In this document: positions 43,969 to 56,470 of the stretch, piece after piece
How positions within the stretch are numbered: the stretch's first letter is position 1
Layout: the number at the start of each line of letters is the position of its first letter
Origin: Zygaena filipendulae
Taxonomy: Eukaryota > Arthropoda > Insecta > Lepidoptera > Zygaenidae
Length of the DNA: 64,000 bases
Assembly: GCA_907165275.2 (NCBI GenBank)
Contig: OU015655.1
Coordinates: 13,900,501-13,964,500 of the forward strand
Direction of reading: 5' to 3'
Made by a program: the position numbers and the translations under genes
The notes under the pieces: model-generated
Told to the model about the DNA's origin: nothing
What the model saw: the letters and a program-made list of their open reading frames with translations, nothing else
Database searches by the model: none

Positions 43969-45846
43969 TTACAAAGGATACATTGACGGCGACCTTTCCC
44001 TTCGGTACTCTGCTTGGTGTGGCTGGTAGACCATATCCTTCTTCTTATTGCGCCTTCGGCCCGGTATCCATAATATACCTAGGCCAACTGACGATTTCTT
44101 CTTTGGAGCCACTAAAGACGAGTATGTCGGTGAATAATATTTACTAGTAACATCTGAAGATACCAACACCGTATCACTTTTCCTACTTTCGTTTTGTTTC
44201 TCAGCGGGTTGAAGTAGAGGCACGTTAATTTTATTATCATTTACTTCCTTTGAACTTCTGCTGTGTGTGCCGAATTTAGCACAAACTTTTGAATTTTGGT
44301 TTAATTTGGTTTCTGTATTTACATTCCCTTTCAAATTACTCGAATCTGATTTCGTGCTAGAAGTTAATATTAGGTTTTCGCTTTGTTTACAACTACTAGA
44401 TTTTTTATCAGCAGGGCTCTTGTCAATATAAGTTTGGTCGCCCTTAGGGTTTTCAGTGGCAGTACTTGAAACATTGTAATTTTTTTTTGTATTTTCTATT
44501 GAAGTAGCATTCAAAATACTTTGAGGTTTTATTAGATTCGTAGAAGAAGGAAGAGTTTTCAGGTTGGAAATAGAATTTGATTCATTTAATTTAGAACTTG
44601 GGGTACCAGAAATTGTGCTACCACTATTGCTTTTAACAGTTTTATTTGAAATAATAGCACCGACTCCACTAGCAATTAGTAAGCTTTTCTCATTTATTTT
44701 GTTTTTAGATTTACAAAGTATTTCTGGGGTGGGATTTTCAACGTGATTTTTATCGACCTTACTGTCTGTGATATTCATTACGTTTTTATTCTGATTTTGT
44801 TGACAAAGAACACTTTCTTTATCTTTATTGGTAATATTTTTGGATACCGCATTAACAGATACTATAGTGTTTTCTTTCCTGTTTATTTGCGAAGTACTAT
44901 ACATTTTACTAGTATCAACGTTAGAGACCCTTTTTTCTTCGCTACTGAACCTATCACTAACCTTTTCATTGTTGGGATTTGCAAAGTTGCTTTTGCTTAG
45001 TACATTACTATTATAGTATTTCCCACACAATGTGAAGTTTCCTATACTACTTGTAGGTTCTCCAACGCAGGTAGAAGTTCTAGATTTATCATTAAAGGCT
45101 GATGATGTGCCAACAGAAACGCCGAGGCCTTGCGAAGAGAACTTCCCCGAACTATCTGCAGTTGTTGATTTTGCCTTAAAAGTTCCAAGGTTAGTATTTT
45201 TATCGTTTGCGTCTGGAGTGTTGACAATCTTATCGCTCTTAATAAAAGAGTATGTGGTTTTACCGTAAGAGAAGATATTGCTGTTAAAATTTCCATTACC
45301 AGACGTGCTGTTACCTATTTTGTTTAAGTTCGGTGTGACACCGTATTTCATACCATTTTGTCCGGAAGTATTATTAGTTTTCACTTTCGTTTCCAATGCG
45401 CTGTTAGATTTGACACTGTCGAGTATGGTGTTAGGTTTCCCAGGAAAACCAGGAGTACTAGTTATACCCACACCGAAGCTGGTCTTTGTACCTGCGTCTA
45501 AGACGCAGCTAGATTTTCCCGAATTCACGAATGGGTTGGAGGTATTATAGCAACTTTTTCCACTCACACCAGCAGCAGATGGAAGCTTCGCGCCGGCATT
45601 AGAATTTTTCCCAACATCAGAAGTTTTGATATTTTTGCATGCATAACTGATTTTCCCTCCAATATCAATATTATTTCCACTTTTACCGAACAAATTGTTA
45701 GTTGTTTTAGTATTTTTCCCGCCGCAACCGTAGACCGACAAGGTCTTACTACCAAAACTGGAACTGGTGGCTTTGTGAGTTTTTCCTGAAGAGTCTTTGC
45801 CCAAGTTCAATCCTGGCTTTTTTGACGCTGGCATTTTATTCGCCAT
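43969..45846 (-). CDS. Unrecognised Ser/Asn/Lys/Thr-rich protein, 625 codons in one exon
   Basis: The longest open frame in the window, uninterrupted for 1.9 kb, so very probably coding. The start MANKMPASKKPGLNLG at 45846 follows a likely splice acceptor (ttctgttacttag at 45858), so Met codons further upstream are in intron. The protein is low-complexity with loosely repeated Gly-Lys and Ser-Gly-Lys units in the first 300 residues, scattered SFG/LFG pieces and no membrane helix. The C-terminus is basic and ordered-looking (APKKKSSVGLGILWIPGRRR, then NKKKD), like a bipartite nuclear signal. The stop TAA at 43971 overlaps a consensus donor (TTT|GTAAGT), so the protein may continue into another exon to the left. 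I cannot name it; FG-like pieces hint at a nuclear-pore-type protein but are too few to call. Confidence 0.75.
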   Translation of the reverse strand: MANKMPASKKPGLNLGKDSSGKTHKATSSSFGSKTLSVYGCGGKNTKTTNNLFGKSGNNIDIGGKISYACKNIKTSDVGKNSNAGAKLPSAAGVSGKSCYNTSNPFVNSGKSSCVLDAGTKTSFGVGITSTPGFPGKPNTILDSVKSNSALETKVKTNNTSGQNGMKYGVTPNLNKIGNSTSGNGNFNSNIFSYGKTTYSFIKSDKIVNTPDANDKNTNLGTFKAKSTTADSSGKFSSQGLGVSVGTSSAFNDKSRTSTCVGEPTSSIGNFTLCGKYYNSNVLSKSNFANPNNEKVSDRFSSEEKRVSNVDTSKMYSTSQINRKENTIVSVNAVSKNITNKDKESVLCQQNQNKNVMNITDSKVDKNHVENPTPEILCKSKNKINEKSLLIASGVGAIISNKTVKSNSGSTISGTPSSKLNESNSISNLKTLPSSTNLIKPQSILNATSIENTKKNYNVSSTATENPKGDQTYIDKSPADKKSSSCKQSENLILTSSTKSDSSNLKGNVNTETKLNQNSKVCAKFGTHSRSSKEVNDNKINVPLLQPAEKQNESRKSDTVLVSSDVTSKYYSPTYSSLVAPKKKSSVGLGILWIPGRRRNKKKDMVYQPHQAEYRRERSPSMYPL

Positions 45847-45929
45847 TTCGCTCCGATCTAAGTAACAGAAAAAAAAAACTACATAAAACACACGTGACTT
45901 CAGGCTGCGGCTGAATAATTCGTTTTACC
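45847..45929 (-). promoter_or_regulatory. Probable short 5' UTR intron of the 625-codon gene
   Basis: A donor CATAG|gtaaaa at 45929 and acceptor cttag at 45858 enclose about 72 bases with a ten-T tract before the acceptor. This size suits a small insect intron. The ATG lies 11 bases into the next exon. Confidence 0.45.
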
Positions 45930-46350
45930 TATGATTACATGCGATACTCGAGTTTAACCGTCGCCGTACGGTGTGGTGTTGAGGAAAATCTTTATAGTCA
46001 TGTTTTGGGTCATTATAATTCAGCCTCAGATTTTTTAGAAAAACCAAAAATACCTAAGTACCTGTATGTGTGCCTGTTTTAATGGCCGGTCACGCTATCT
46101 GACCACACACGTACGTTTCGCCATCACCCTGGCCGTCCAATGAAGAGCGCTTGGTCTGACTAAAATGGATGCCACTAGTGGGTAGGTATAGGCAGGTAGA
46201 TACATGTTAATATTACTCGCTCTAATTCTTTTACGAAAGCGTTGAGTGAAAAGTGCAAACAAAAGGATTTCTATTTTGGTGCAAATCGTCAAAATGGTCA
46301 GACAACCGGATTGAGGAGGAGGATGCATGTAACAAAAAATTCAGTTCGTA

Positions 46351-47018
46351 CGGCCGCACATTAAAACGACTCTGAACTCGTTTTAATGATTACTTAATTT
46401 TAAGTAAAGACTTTTGAAACAAAACTGCCGCACGTAGGGTCGTTTACTAAATTAATATTATAATTGTGACATAACTAGGTAATTTAAATTTAGTTGAAAT
46501 TAACTTTAATATGTGTAACGTCTCTAAGGTCCGTATTCCAGAAGGTGACTCAGATCACGTTTCTCTTGAGATTAGTTTTAAGCTCAAATCATAACTCAAG
46601 CGTACATCTTATTATAGAATGCGTTTTAAGTTCTAATCACTTGAAACGAGTCTTTAGCAGAGATTCTGAACTCTGATTGGTTCTAATCACTTGAAACTAG
46701 TCTTGAGTAGAGATTTTGAACTCTGATTGGTTGAGTGATCTTGACATGACAGACATAAACAAAGATCAAATCTTTGCTTGAGAATAGATTAGTACTCAAG
46801 CGTCGTTCTAGAATAAGGAAATAACTCAGCTGATTGTTGATTGATGAATCGCGTTTCAAGTAAGGTTCTAAAATTAAAGCTTTACTTCAAATTAGTTTTA
46901 AAACTAGATTCATGACTTGAGTAACCTTTTGGAATACGGACCTAAGTGCGGCAGTTTTGTTTTTAAAATCTTTACTAACTATTAAGTAATCATATTAAAA
47001 CGACTCTGAGTGCGGCCG
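46351..47018. repeat. MITE-4 copy containing MITE-5
   Basis: cggccgcacattaaaacgac at the left and cgactctgagtgcggccg at the right, with aaacaaaactgccgcac/gtgcggcagttttgttt mirrored. MITE-5 interrupts the centre. Confidence 0.8.
46525..46944. repeat. MITE-5, nested TIR element
   Basis: Ends TAAGGTCCGTATTCCAGAAG and CTTTTGGAATACGGACCTAA. Inside, a unit of about 50 bases (ttctaatcacttgaaac to ctgattgg) is duplicated at 46630-46680 and 46680-46730, with inverted relatives further right. Confidence 0.85.
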
Positions 47019-47658
47019 TTCGTCACTCAGTAACTCAGTTATGTATTTGCATGGACCAATAATATTTGTTACTTTACTCGGATAGGGATGAAAACTGGTT
47101 TTCTCTGGATAAATGATAAAATTATTAAACTACCTAGAAAACTATTAGAATTTTGAATCTAATAATAAACATTCTATGTAGGTAGATATTTGATTTCAAG
47201 TACAATTCATTTGCCACGAACATCAGCGGGCGCCTGAATTTCGGGGTGTCAGATGTCATAGCTCCTGTTTCAGCGGACCGATTGCGATGAATCGAAGCCT
47301 GTAATTTTATATTAAACTAATAGGAACAAGTAAGGGAACTGACAATTTTTTTTTAATTTAGTTCAGTAGTTTTTGCGTGGTGTAACTAGGTAGGTACGTA
47401 CAAACAGTAATGGGTACTAGCTGTACGTAGGTATTAAGTAGTATCTGGGTATTAAAATTCAAAAAGCGTTAACCCTAGTTCTTAGTAAAGGAAAGAGAAA
47501 ATCAATACGCTTATAAATAGGTAGCGATGATCTTAAATTCATGACACGCTCAGGTACCTATTGTTTGTCGCGTTAATGCCATATTATTTGCTAATTGTGA
47601 ATCATGACACATACCTACTATATATCTCAACCAAAGATCAATCATACAATTCAATTCA

Positions 47659-47862
47659 AGTCATGGTGTGAAGAGTTGTTCCCCATGGCTGCCGCCAAGC
47701 ACCTAACGGATGTGTTCCGGCAGCCCCACTTGAAAGCCAATTCCCATCCCCATTCCAGGTCGGCAACGCACCTGCATGCCTTCTGGTGTTGCAGATGTCT
47801 ATGGGCGGCGGTAATCACTTACCATCAGGTGTACCACTTGCCCGTTTGCCATAAAAAAAAAT
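47659..47862 (+). repeat. SINE-like element with non-LTR tail
   Basis: ccccatggctgccgccaagc to gcccgtttgcc and an A run; the last 80 bases are shared with 14343 and 59782. Confidence 0.65.
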
Positions 47863-49074
47863 GGCTTCAGCCGCATGAAATACTATATTTCCAGACAAAT
47901 GTATCATAATATTGTGCATTTTTAAATCAATGATATTTTATCACTCGGGGATACCAAACTCATAAATAGCAAAGTTTACCTCGTTTACCTTTATAATAAC
48001 CTAATAGTGTAGATTAAAATTGGAATTAAATTGGCGAATTGAATTGTTTTACGTAGTTTTAACGATTGTAGATTGTCAACTTGGCTTGGAGGCAGTTCGC
48101 CCTGCACCGTAGGATGCGTAATTGTCAGTTTGCACGTAGTTTGATCTCGGTATATAGAGTGAAGCTTCTCCCCGCGGTTTGGGTTACATGCATGGCCTTT
48201 GCATGTTACGCAGGGATAGTGTAGCATTCTAATGGTGAAATATTTTTTTTTAAATTGATCCAGTAGTTTTTGATTAAATCGTAACAAACAAACAAAAAAT
48301 CTTTCCCTTTTATTAGTTTAAATAGGTGATTGTGACCCATACTTGGAACTACCTAAGTGAATGCTGATTCGCTGCGAATTTATTAATTTAATTCTCTATT
48401 GCACATAAAATAACAATATTACAATGGAAAATGGCTGTCTTATCGCATGGTTGCGATCTCTTCCAGACAACAAATGATGCGAAAGGAAGAATGTGTTCTG
48501 GATTACGGATTTTTGTTTATTGAAGATACATTTTAGCCCGGAATGCTATTCACGTGTGTGTGGTCTCATGGAGCTGCTATTTTGTGGTATTCAGCTCCAA
48601 ACATTGCTTATTTTAGGAGTGTTATTGTCATATATGTGTTTTGAAGGTCCTTTCGTTACGAAACATTGCCCGATTTAAACCACGTGCGTTACCTACAGCT
48701 ACACCATACACACATCAATACATTTCGCCAATCGTTTTTGAGGTTATCTACCCACTTAGTTACTTTTGCCACGTTGCGAGTAAAGCAACGGAAGTGACGT
48801 GCAAAGCAACGAGCGTAACATCCGGTGCTTGCATGGTATGTTTACCTATTTTCATTTTTTTAAACATGCAACACCGCGGTTTACGTTTAGTTAACATATA
48901 GCCATATATTATTTACACTCAGTAGGTACTAAACTAGATATTATGGATACATATAAATAATATCGATATCGTTATAATGGAACTTGAGAGCGAGATAAAT
49001 AAGTAGTATGTTGAGTAGGTACCTACCTGTCACATATTATGTATTGTGCAAACTGCAAACTCACGAGTAGGTAG
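47863..49074. other. Intergenic DNA with SINE fragments
   Basis: agattgtcaacttggcttgg (48068) and gcatggttgcgatctcttcc (48446) look like parts of short interspersed elements. No supported gene. Confidence 0.4.
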
Positions 49075-49077
49075 AAA

Positions 49078-49241
49078 ATGTTGATGTTTGGATGTTTGTT
49101 ACTCAATCACGCAAAAACAGCTGAACGGATTTGGATGAAATTCGGCATGCACGTTGTCAGGGGCACCTACTGTACTTTTTATCCCGGAATTCCCGCGAGA
49201 ATTCCGAAATTACCGCGGGTAAAACCGCGGGGCACAGCTAG
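49078..49241 (+). repeat. Helitron-like element
   Basis: Ends accgcgggtaaaaccgcggg then gcacagctag; the 5' start is lost. Confidence 0.7.
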
Positions 49242-49677
49242 TATTATATAATACAGAAAATACGGTATGGTATTTGAGTACTTTACCTATTTATTAATGA
49301 TTATATAAATTGTCTTTGGTTCAATCACATTAATATCACTGCACTACGAACCAATTTGATTTTGAATTTTGATTTGATTTCAATGGTCACGGCACAAATA
49401 GAGGTTTTCCACTCGCAGCTGTGTACAGAGCGTACTCCACGAACTAGTAACACGCCAGCATCGAGCGCAATAGGTGCGCGTGCGCTCCTCTCTCCATGCA
49501 TCGATACACTACATTTTAAAGACAAAACTCCACATAAGTTTATTATAAGTTGGTACATACATGACTGTGTATACAGAGTTAGTCGGAGAGCGGGTAGCAA
49601 GTAAAAGTATTTTTTTGGGAGTGAATAAATTAAAAAAAAAAAGACTCGTAAAAGTACGACTAATAAATTAAATCCAT

Positions 49678-50045
49678 AATAGCTGTTCCCCGCGATTTCA
49701 CTCGCGTTGATTACGAAGTTCCTGCGGGAATTCCCGGGTAAAAGGTACCCTATGTCCTCTGTATCCTTGACAACGTGCATGTAAAATTTAATGGTGATCG
49801 GTTAAGTCGTCAAGTCGTGAAAACGTAACATACGAACAAACAAACTTACTTTCGGATTTATAATATAGTAATGATATACCTATCTTGACTATAAAAAATG
49901 CGAATGGGTGTTTGTTTGTTACGCTTTCACGCTTTGACTAATCGACCGATTATCATGAAATTTTGCGTGTTGTCAGAGGTACAGAGAAGGACCATAGGAC
50001 ACCTTTATACTGGGATTCCTGTAGGAACTCCGAAATTAATCCAGG
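49678..50045. repeat. Two Helitron-like elements, facing each other
   Basis: A minus copy at 49678-49870 (tagctgttccccgcgatttc) and a plus copy at about 49882-50045 (gcgtgttgtcagaggtacag), which lacks a clean end. Confidence 0.6.
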
Positions 50046-50562
50046 ATGGCTATTGTAACTACTGATAATATCTGATTAAAATAGTTTCTAATCGATTTTC
50101 ATCAATTGCAGAAAAACATGTTTTAACGCAAACAAGCTGCGCAAACAGCAAAAAAAAGCGCTTTTTTTTTGAAACTATCTAAAACAAGATGACATTCACT
50201 AAATTTTATGAAGATATTCAAACAAAAAATATAAATTTTAATCGTCTCTTTTATTCCCTTGCGGCTTAGTGCCTCCTTTCTGACTAACTGTACATTTTAC
50301 GAATACAGCTTTCGCAAGAAAACCATCGCTTTGGGCTGTGAATAAATTAATAGCGCGTGCCTTTTGCCTTTAATTTGACACACCTTGCTTACTGGGAGTC
50401 GCTGTCCCCGTCTGTCTGTCTGCTGTGGTCTTCATCATCATTTACTGAAGTTTTTCCGGACGATTTTTAATAGGTGGATATGTGTATTCGCAGGTAAAAT
50501 CGCGGGGAACTCATAGTGTTTGATCGTTCCTCTAACAATAACAGAATCTTAAATGAAATATC

Positions 50563-50715
50563 CGCTAATGCGAAAGTGAGTTTATATTATGTTTGTTACG
50601 CTTTCGTGCCGGTAACGGCACAACCGATCGTCATGAAATTTTGCATACACGTTGTCACGGTTACGGAAAAGAACATAGGGAACTCCGAAATTAACGCGGG
50701 TAAAACTGTATCAAA
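50563..50715 (+). repeat. Helitron-like element, truncated
   Basis: ctaatgcgaaagtgagttta to ttaacgcgggtaaaactg; no CTAG end. Confidence 0.5.
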
Positions 50716-50758
50716 TTGAGCACAATAACGTTGTCAAGGGTACAAAATATGAAATAGG

Positions 50759-51182
50759 GTAGAGCTTGTCTAAACTAAAATGACGCTTCGACGGGTATAC
50801 GCACTCGCACAACCGTTAAAATATCGATACGACACATATATAAATCTGGTCTGTCTATTCATCGCAAGTGCGCAATACTGTCGCCGCACTCACACCATTA
50901 GAGAGATATTATCAATACATGATCTCGCACTTCTAAAACTGCTAATTGGACGCAGATAAGCAATAACATGTTAACCCACAAAATGAAGTTAATTATGCGT
51001 TTCCTTATTACATTGTTTAAATATGTAACTAAATATTGAACGTAAAAAATTTGACACAAAATGGCGCTATAATTTTATAACTTTAATTTAATCAAAATTT
51101 CTCCAGTGTGGGTTAACACACTATTGCTTACCTATGTCCAATTAAGTAATGGGGCGCGTCATTTTAGTTTAGACAAGCTACA
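50759..51182. repeat. MITE-3 with MITE-2 nested inside
   Basis: Outer ends TAGAGCTTGTCTAAACTAAA and TTTAGTTTAGACAAGCTACA are inverted. Confidence 0.85.
50945..51142 (-). repeat. MITE-2 copy 4, nested
   Basis: attggacgcagataagcaat and attgcttacctatgtccaat; orientation opposite to the other three copies. Confidence 0.85.
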
Positions 51183-52082
51183 CTCTTCCTATCCCGGAAT
51201 CCTCGCGGGATCTCCTAAATTTAACGCAGGTGAAACAGCCAAGAACAGCTAGTACGAATATAATCACATAGAATAATAAGCCCTATCAAAAAGATTTTTC
51301 TGTTCGTGACTAATTGCTTACCTACATTAGACCGAAACCTAATTGTCTGGTCTAGATTCAATAAGACCACTAAATAGGTTAGGTACGCTCATAAGAAGTT
51401 GTGTCGAAGTGTTCTTGAGTCAGCGATGTGCCGCAGAGTCACCTTGCTATGACTCGAATGACCATCAACTGACCATCCCAAAGGTCTTACGTCTTGTGGT
51501 AGGTGTCCATAGAGCTTATAAAACTATAATATATATATCTATTAATCATCACTGCTTATTATACTATTTGATGCTTGCAGCGTTGTTTGCTTTAGTGCTT
51601 TCGTGAATTACTTATATTTAATTTGCCTTATTGATATTCTTTGTTATCGTTAAATTTATTATGTCATTTTCCAACGCTTTCTTTAGTATGTTTTATCTAC
51701 CTTTATGCATGTCTACATGATGACATCGGAACGGCAGGTCAGCTCTCTATCGCCAAGCAGAACAAAACAACATTTGACCTCAGATGAAATAAAAAGTTTT
51801 TATTATAAAAACCAGAAATTTCATTGAAGGATCGATGACTCAGCAAGTCGGCGGGTTGACGAAATTCAATAACTTTAAGAAATTGGGTAGTTTTCTTTTA
51901 CCTGTTGCAATTTAGAAAGTCCGCGCAAGATTTGTTCAAAGTTCCACCATCACTTTTTATTAAATTTTAAGGTAGGTACCTTTTTCTCAGTCCCTATTTT
52001 TTTTCATTAGGTAATTACTTTCTGCCAGTAGCGATTTACTATTAATTTACCAAGTAGGTAACTCAGAAAAGTAGAAAAGAAA

Positions 52083-52430
52083 AAAATAATGGACACGTAG
52101 TTTTTGCTTTTTCAAATTAATGAAAATTATCAATAGTACCTAATATTATAAAGAGCAAAAGTTTGTGAGTTTGTGAGGTTGTAAGGGGTAATCTCTGGAT
52201 CTACTGAACCGATTTTGAAAATTCTTTCACTTATACATAGGAAGCTAAAGTGATCCTGAGTGACATAGCCGCCGTCTTGTTTTTGTAAACTACTAGTTTA
52301 CACGGACCTGGTCTTACAAACAAAGTTTAGTTATAAGGAACGATTGCGACTCGTGACGTCATTATTTAGTATAAGCCCCGTACAAAATGTACCGGGTTGT
52401 GACGTCACGCGAAACTTCAACTCAATAATT
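52083..52430 (-). repeat. MITE-1 copy, broken by other repeat DNA
   Basis: aatggacacgtagtttttgc at one end and gttgtgacgtcacgcgaaac at the other; a Helitron-like piece lies between. Confidence 0.55.
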
Positions 52431-52628
52431 ATAGATAATATTGTAATGTACCTAGTGATGTGCCTAATATTGTAGTAGTATAAATCGTGCATCTAAAAAA
52501 TTAGCATTATAAAAACCAACAGTGGTGTTACCTGATACGGAATTAGCAGTAGCAACCAAATTGAATGGCCACGGACATTAATAGGTACGCTACGAAACAC
52601 AAAACTTTAACACATTTCTCATTAGATG

Positions 52629-52808
52629 TCTCCCGCGGTAATTTCGGAGTTCCCTTGGGAATTCCAGGAAAACTATTCATATTTCATATAATCACTCTAT
52701 CAATCGGTGAAAATCGCATGAAAATCCGTTGAGTAGTTTTAAGTTTATCGCGAATAGACAGACAGGCGGACAGACGCGATGGATAACTTTGTTTTATATG
52801 TAGTGATT
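52629..52808 (-). repeat. Helitron-like element
   Basis: gatgtctcccgcggtaattt to acagacaggcggacagacgc and tgtagtgatta. Confidence 0.6.
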
Positions 52809-52814
52809 AGGTTA

Positions 52815-54675
52815 GGTCATAGTAAAAAATTAGAATATAAGTAGGATACATTGTATAAGTAAGTCTAATTATTGTAATTATTGAAAGAAATAAAGATTTT
52901 TATTATTATTAGGTACCTAACTGGTTATTATCATCACGTGGTTTTGTTGGTTTCAAATGTATGCGTCGGTAGGTACATAGGTAAGTATAGTTAGCATAAA
53001 AAATAAGGATGGATTCGCACGAATGCACTCGACCGCGCTCGTTCTGTGACTTGTTTAAATTTTGTGGCTCAGAGTGCAGCAACCAAACAACCATCTCCGA
53101 AGCAGGTTAACTTTCATTCAGACAGCTATGTATTGTTTAAGAAGTGTCAAAGTTTGCGCCGAAAACCGGATTCTTCGAAAAAGAAATCTCTATGACTCAC
53201 TCCCGACAAAGATCTCCCGCCCCACCAACATGAAATGTCTACTTACTCTCACTTTCTCCCCATTTGTAAAGAAACTAGCTAAATTTATTGAAACTAACAA
53301 TTTATATTTATGAATGCTCTTTGTGTTTATGTATATTATGTAGTTAGATTTGAAAAAAAAAAAAAATTACCTCTCCCGCCTTCCTCAACACCCCCTTTGT
53401 GGTATAACACCTCTAACATACCTTCCTTCACTAACTATATCTACTAACTTTTGTGTTGTCGTTTTTTTTTAGGTAAACTCAGGCTCTTGGTTAGTATCAA
53501 TCCCACCGAACAAGCTTGTACTCCTTCGTTTACTTTCAACTACGTGACATTGGCGGAGTCACTGTGAGTAAAGCAACACGGTGGAAGCCATATTTTAAAA
53601 GAAGAAGAAGAAGAAGAAAAAGAAATCAATCGGAGTTCTTACGAACAAAGGGGAGGTGTCGTAGTCATAAAAAGTTTATAATTGCATGTAAAACAGTTTT
53701 ATTTGCAATGTGAGTTGAGAGAAAACAAATGGCGCCTGAAATTTCAAATATTTTAAGGTTATAAAAACAACTCGATCGTTCTGTGGCTTGGTTGCAACTG
53801 TTTAAATATTTTCGATACTGTCTCTGCCAGACCAGCCAATTTCAAGGGACCAACATTCAAAGAAAAAAAAACAAAAACCGAATTATTCTTTGCTTGTAGA
53901 TAATTTAAATTTAATAACTATAATTTTGCGTTACGAAAACTCACTTGATTCGATTTAATAAAGTTATAATTATAATGACATCAAAACTTTATACAATATA
54001 TTCGTAGATTTACCTACACTTTGCCCAGGGAAAACGTCTTTGTTTCGTCTCGCCTTTTTACAAAGATGAATCTGTGGATGAAGCTAGTAGGCTTTAGGCG
54101 AACCGTGTTCCATGAAATATGATGTGAATCCGTAAACAAAACAAATAGAACTACCCAATTTATCTCGCCATTATTGTCATCCACTTTTCACGTTTGTCTC
54201 ACTGATCTATCTACCTAATTATCTTCCTAGTATGAGACCAACAATTAAGTTACAACAACACGTTTCGCTAAACCTACCATTTGTGCGTACAATAGCTTTA
54301 ATATCTCCTATTACCGCGGCTACAGTTACACCACTGCCTATGTATGTTTGAATAGGGCTGCCACTTGTTGTGGAACATTATTCACTAATGTTTAGCTGTA
54401 ACACAAAGTTAATATATAACATAACATAACACAAAGATAATACAGAGCTGAGTGTGAGCAGTGCTCTCAGATTTTGGTGGAGAGGATCGTTTGCCAAGAT
54501 TATCCCATACTGATGTATAAATTATTGTTCGAATCATACGCTGCAAGGTATAGTTTCCAAATCCTAACAATGAGCTTGAGCTGTCGGTGAAGAAAAAAGC
54601 GAAAACCGTAGCATGGAGCCGTGCCCAAGGCCTATATATGCCCTAGGCCTATATGATTAACTTATGTTATATTAG
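52815..54675. other. Intergenic DNA, no supported gene
   Basis: A few open frames up to 83 codons but none with a convincing splice or start context. An (AAG)n run at 53600-53620 follows a possible non-LTR fragment (gacattggcggagtcactgt). Confidence 0.45.
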
Positions 54676-54681
54676 ACACTA

Positions 54682-54838
54682 AGCTGTGCCCGCGGTTTCA
54701 CCCGCGTGAGTTTTTGGATCAGGAACCTTTGCGGACGCAGGCAGAACAACCCGCCAAAGTTTCATCACAATCGGACCAATGGTTTCGAAACGCGTAGAGG
54801 ACAGACATACAAACATTCATTTTTATTTATAAAGATTA
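54682..54838 (-). repeat. Helitron-like element, subfamily 2
   Basis: agctgtgcccgcggtttcac start; the body mirrors 2866-3019 at high identity. Confidence 0.7.
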
Positions 54839-55379
54839 GTATAGTAGGTATATACGAAACTAAACATAATTATCTACTCGTAATTTTACAAACTATGTGG
54901 AAGCAAATAATATGTCTAATTCTATTTGAAGGACATTTCGGCCAGATGCTGGTTGAACACACTTTAGCGGATGACACAAGAGGACACAAGTATCTGTTTG
55001 AATTATATCACGAGTAGGTATGTGGAAGGTACAGGCAGCATCAAAAGTAGCTAAACAACTGTGTCCATATAGTGCAACACATTCAAAGTGATAATTGATG
55101 TATCATCAACGACTAAAGTTTTCTAATTACTGTGAGCATCCAGACTTTCAATTATAATTGAGTTAATTAATAAACGTGTAATAAAATAATTGATTGATAA
55201 TTATTACTATTCTAATATTTATACACACAAAAATATATCTATACTACGAGTTAAGTTTGATTTATTAACAGAAAAGATTTTATATTTTGTATATTTGTTT
55301 GTTTGTACTCGATAAACTCTAAAATCACTTGATGGATTTTAAAAATTCTTTTACTAAAAAAAGTTGCACTGTTCCTGAG

Positions 55380-56165
55380 CGATATTATAGGGCACTATTT
55401 ACCCGGAATTCCTACGGTAACTCCGAAGTTAATGCGAGTACACTTTGGGGGAAGTCGGTTAAAAACCCAGACACGTACACACGCGCGCAGCCTCACACAC
55501 CCATAGGCATTTGGACCTCATTTTACATTACTTTTTTATATAAATGAATAACTGTTTCCCGCGGTAATTTTGAAGTTCCGGCTGGAATTCCGGAAATACA
55601 AAGTAGACTATAATTAATCTATCTGCCAAATTCCATCCGATTCCGTTCAGCCGCTGGAGTGATTAAGTACCTAACAAACATCCATCCATACAAACTTTCA
55701 TATTTTGTGATGAATAATAAATGCACATACCTTCTTGTTTAGTCACGATTTGTGGTTTTATTAAAAGCAAGTTATGACAGTCGGCACAGGTAGGTACTGG
55801 CGTAGTGCGCAGCTAAAAATGGTATGATATCATATTATTTACCATTTTAATAAGTATATAACTAGCTGTACCCCGCGGTTTCACCCGCTGAGTTCCGAAA
55901 TTCCCGCAGGAACTCCAGAGTAGCCTAATTTACTTTTTATAACATCAACTAATCAACTAATTAGCAGTGAAAGTCCCGTCAAAATTCGTCCAACCGTTTC
56001 GGAGATTAACCCGCGTGAGTTTCAGAATTCCCGCAGGGACTCCAAACCTATTTTATGTATATTAAAATCTCCTTACAATAATAAAGAATTAGCGAAATTG
56101 GTCCAGCCGTTCACGCGTGATGACAAGACCAAGGGAAATAGAGATTCATTTTTATATAAATAGAT
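55380..56165 (-). repeat. Cluster of Helitron-like pieces
   Basis: Pieces at 55380-55440, 55552-55712 and 55862-56165 (ctagctgtaccccgcggttt), the last with two inner copies of ttcggagatt...cccgcgtgag. Confidence 0.6.
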
Positions 56166-56218
56166 TGATTTGACTGTTTACCACTTCACTCGCTCTCCCG
56201 ATATTTCAAATTAATAGT

Positions 56219-56470
56219 AATATCTGGGTCACCAAGCTTCGCTCATTGTGTATAGCGCCATCTGTTGTTAAGTAGAAAAACAAACACTAATTTTTCATTG
56301 CCTGCAAACACGGATAAAACGACATTTTCTAAAAATTAAACCTAACTAGATCGATTAATCGCCCCCGAAACCCCCTGCATACTAAATTTCATGAAAATCG
56401 TTGGAGCCGTTTCCGAGATTCAGATTAGAGGACATATTATACAAGAATTGCTCGTTTAAAGATAGTAGAT
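56219..56470 (+). repeat. REP-J, uninterrupted copy
   Basis: atatctgggtcaccaagctt to acaagaattgctcgtttaaa; collinear with 25031-25450 without the insert. Confidence 0.7.

Noticed and set aside
45847..45891. Upstream Met codons of the 625-codon frame (MFYVVFFF...)
   Set aside because: They fall in a T-rich tract before a splice acceptor and look like intron.
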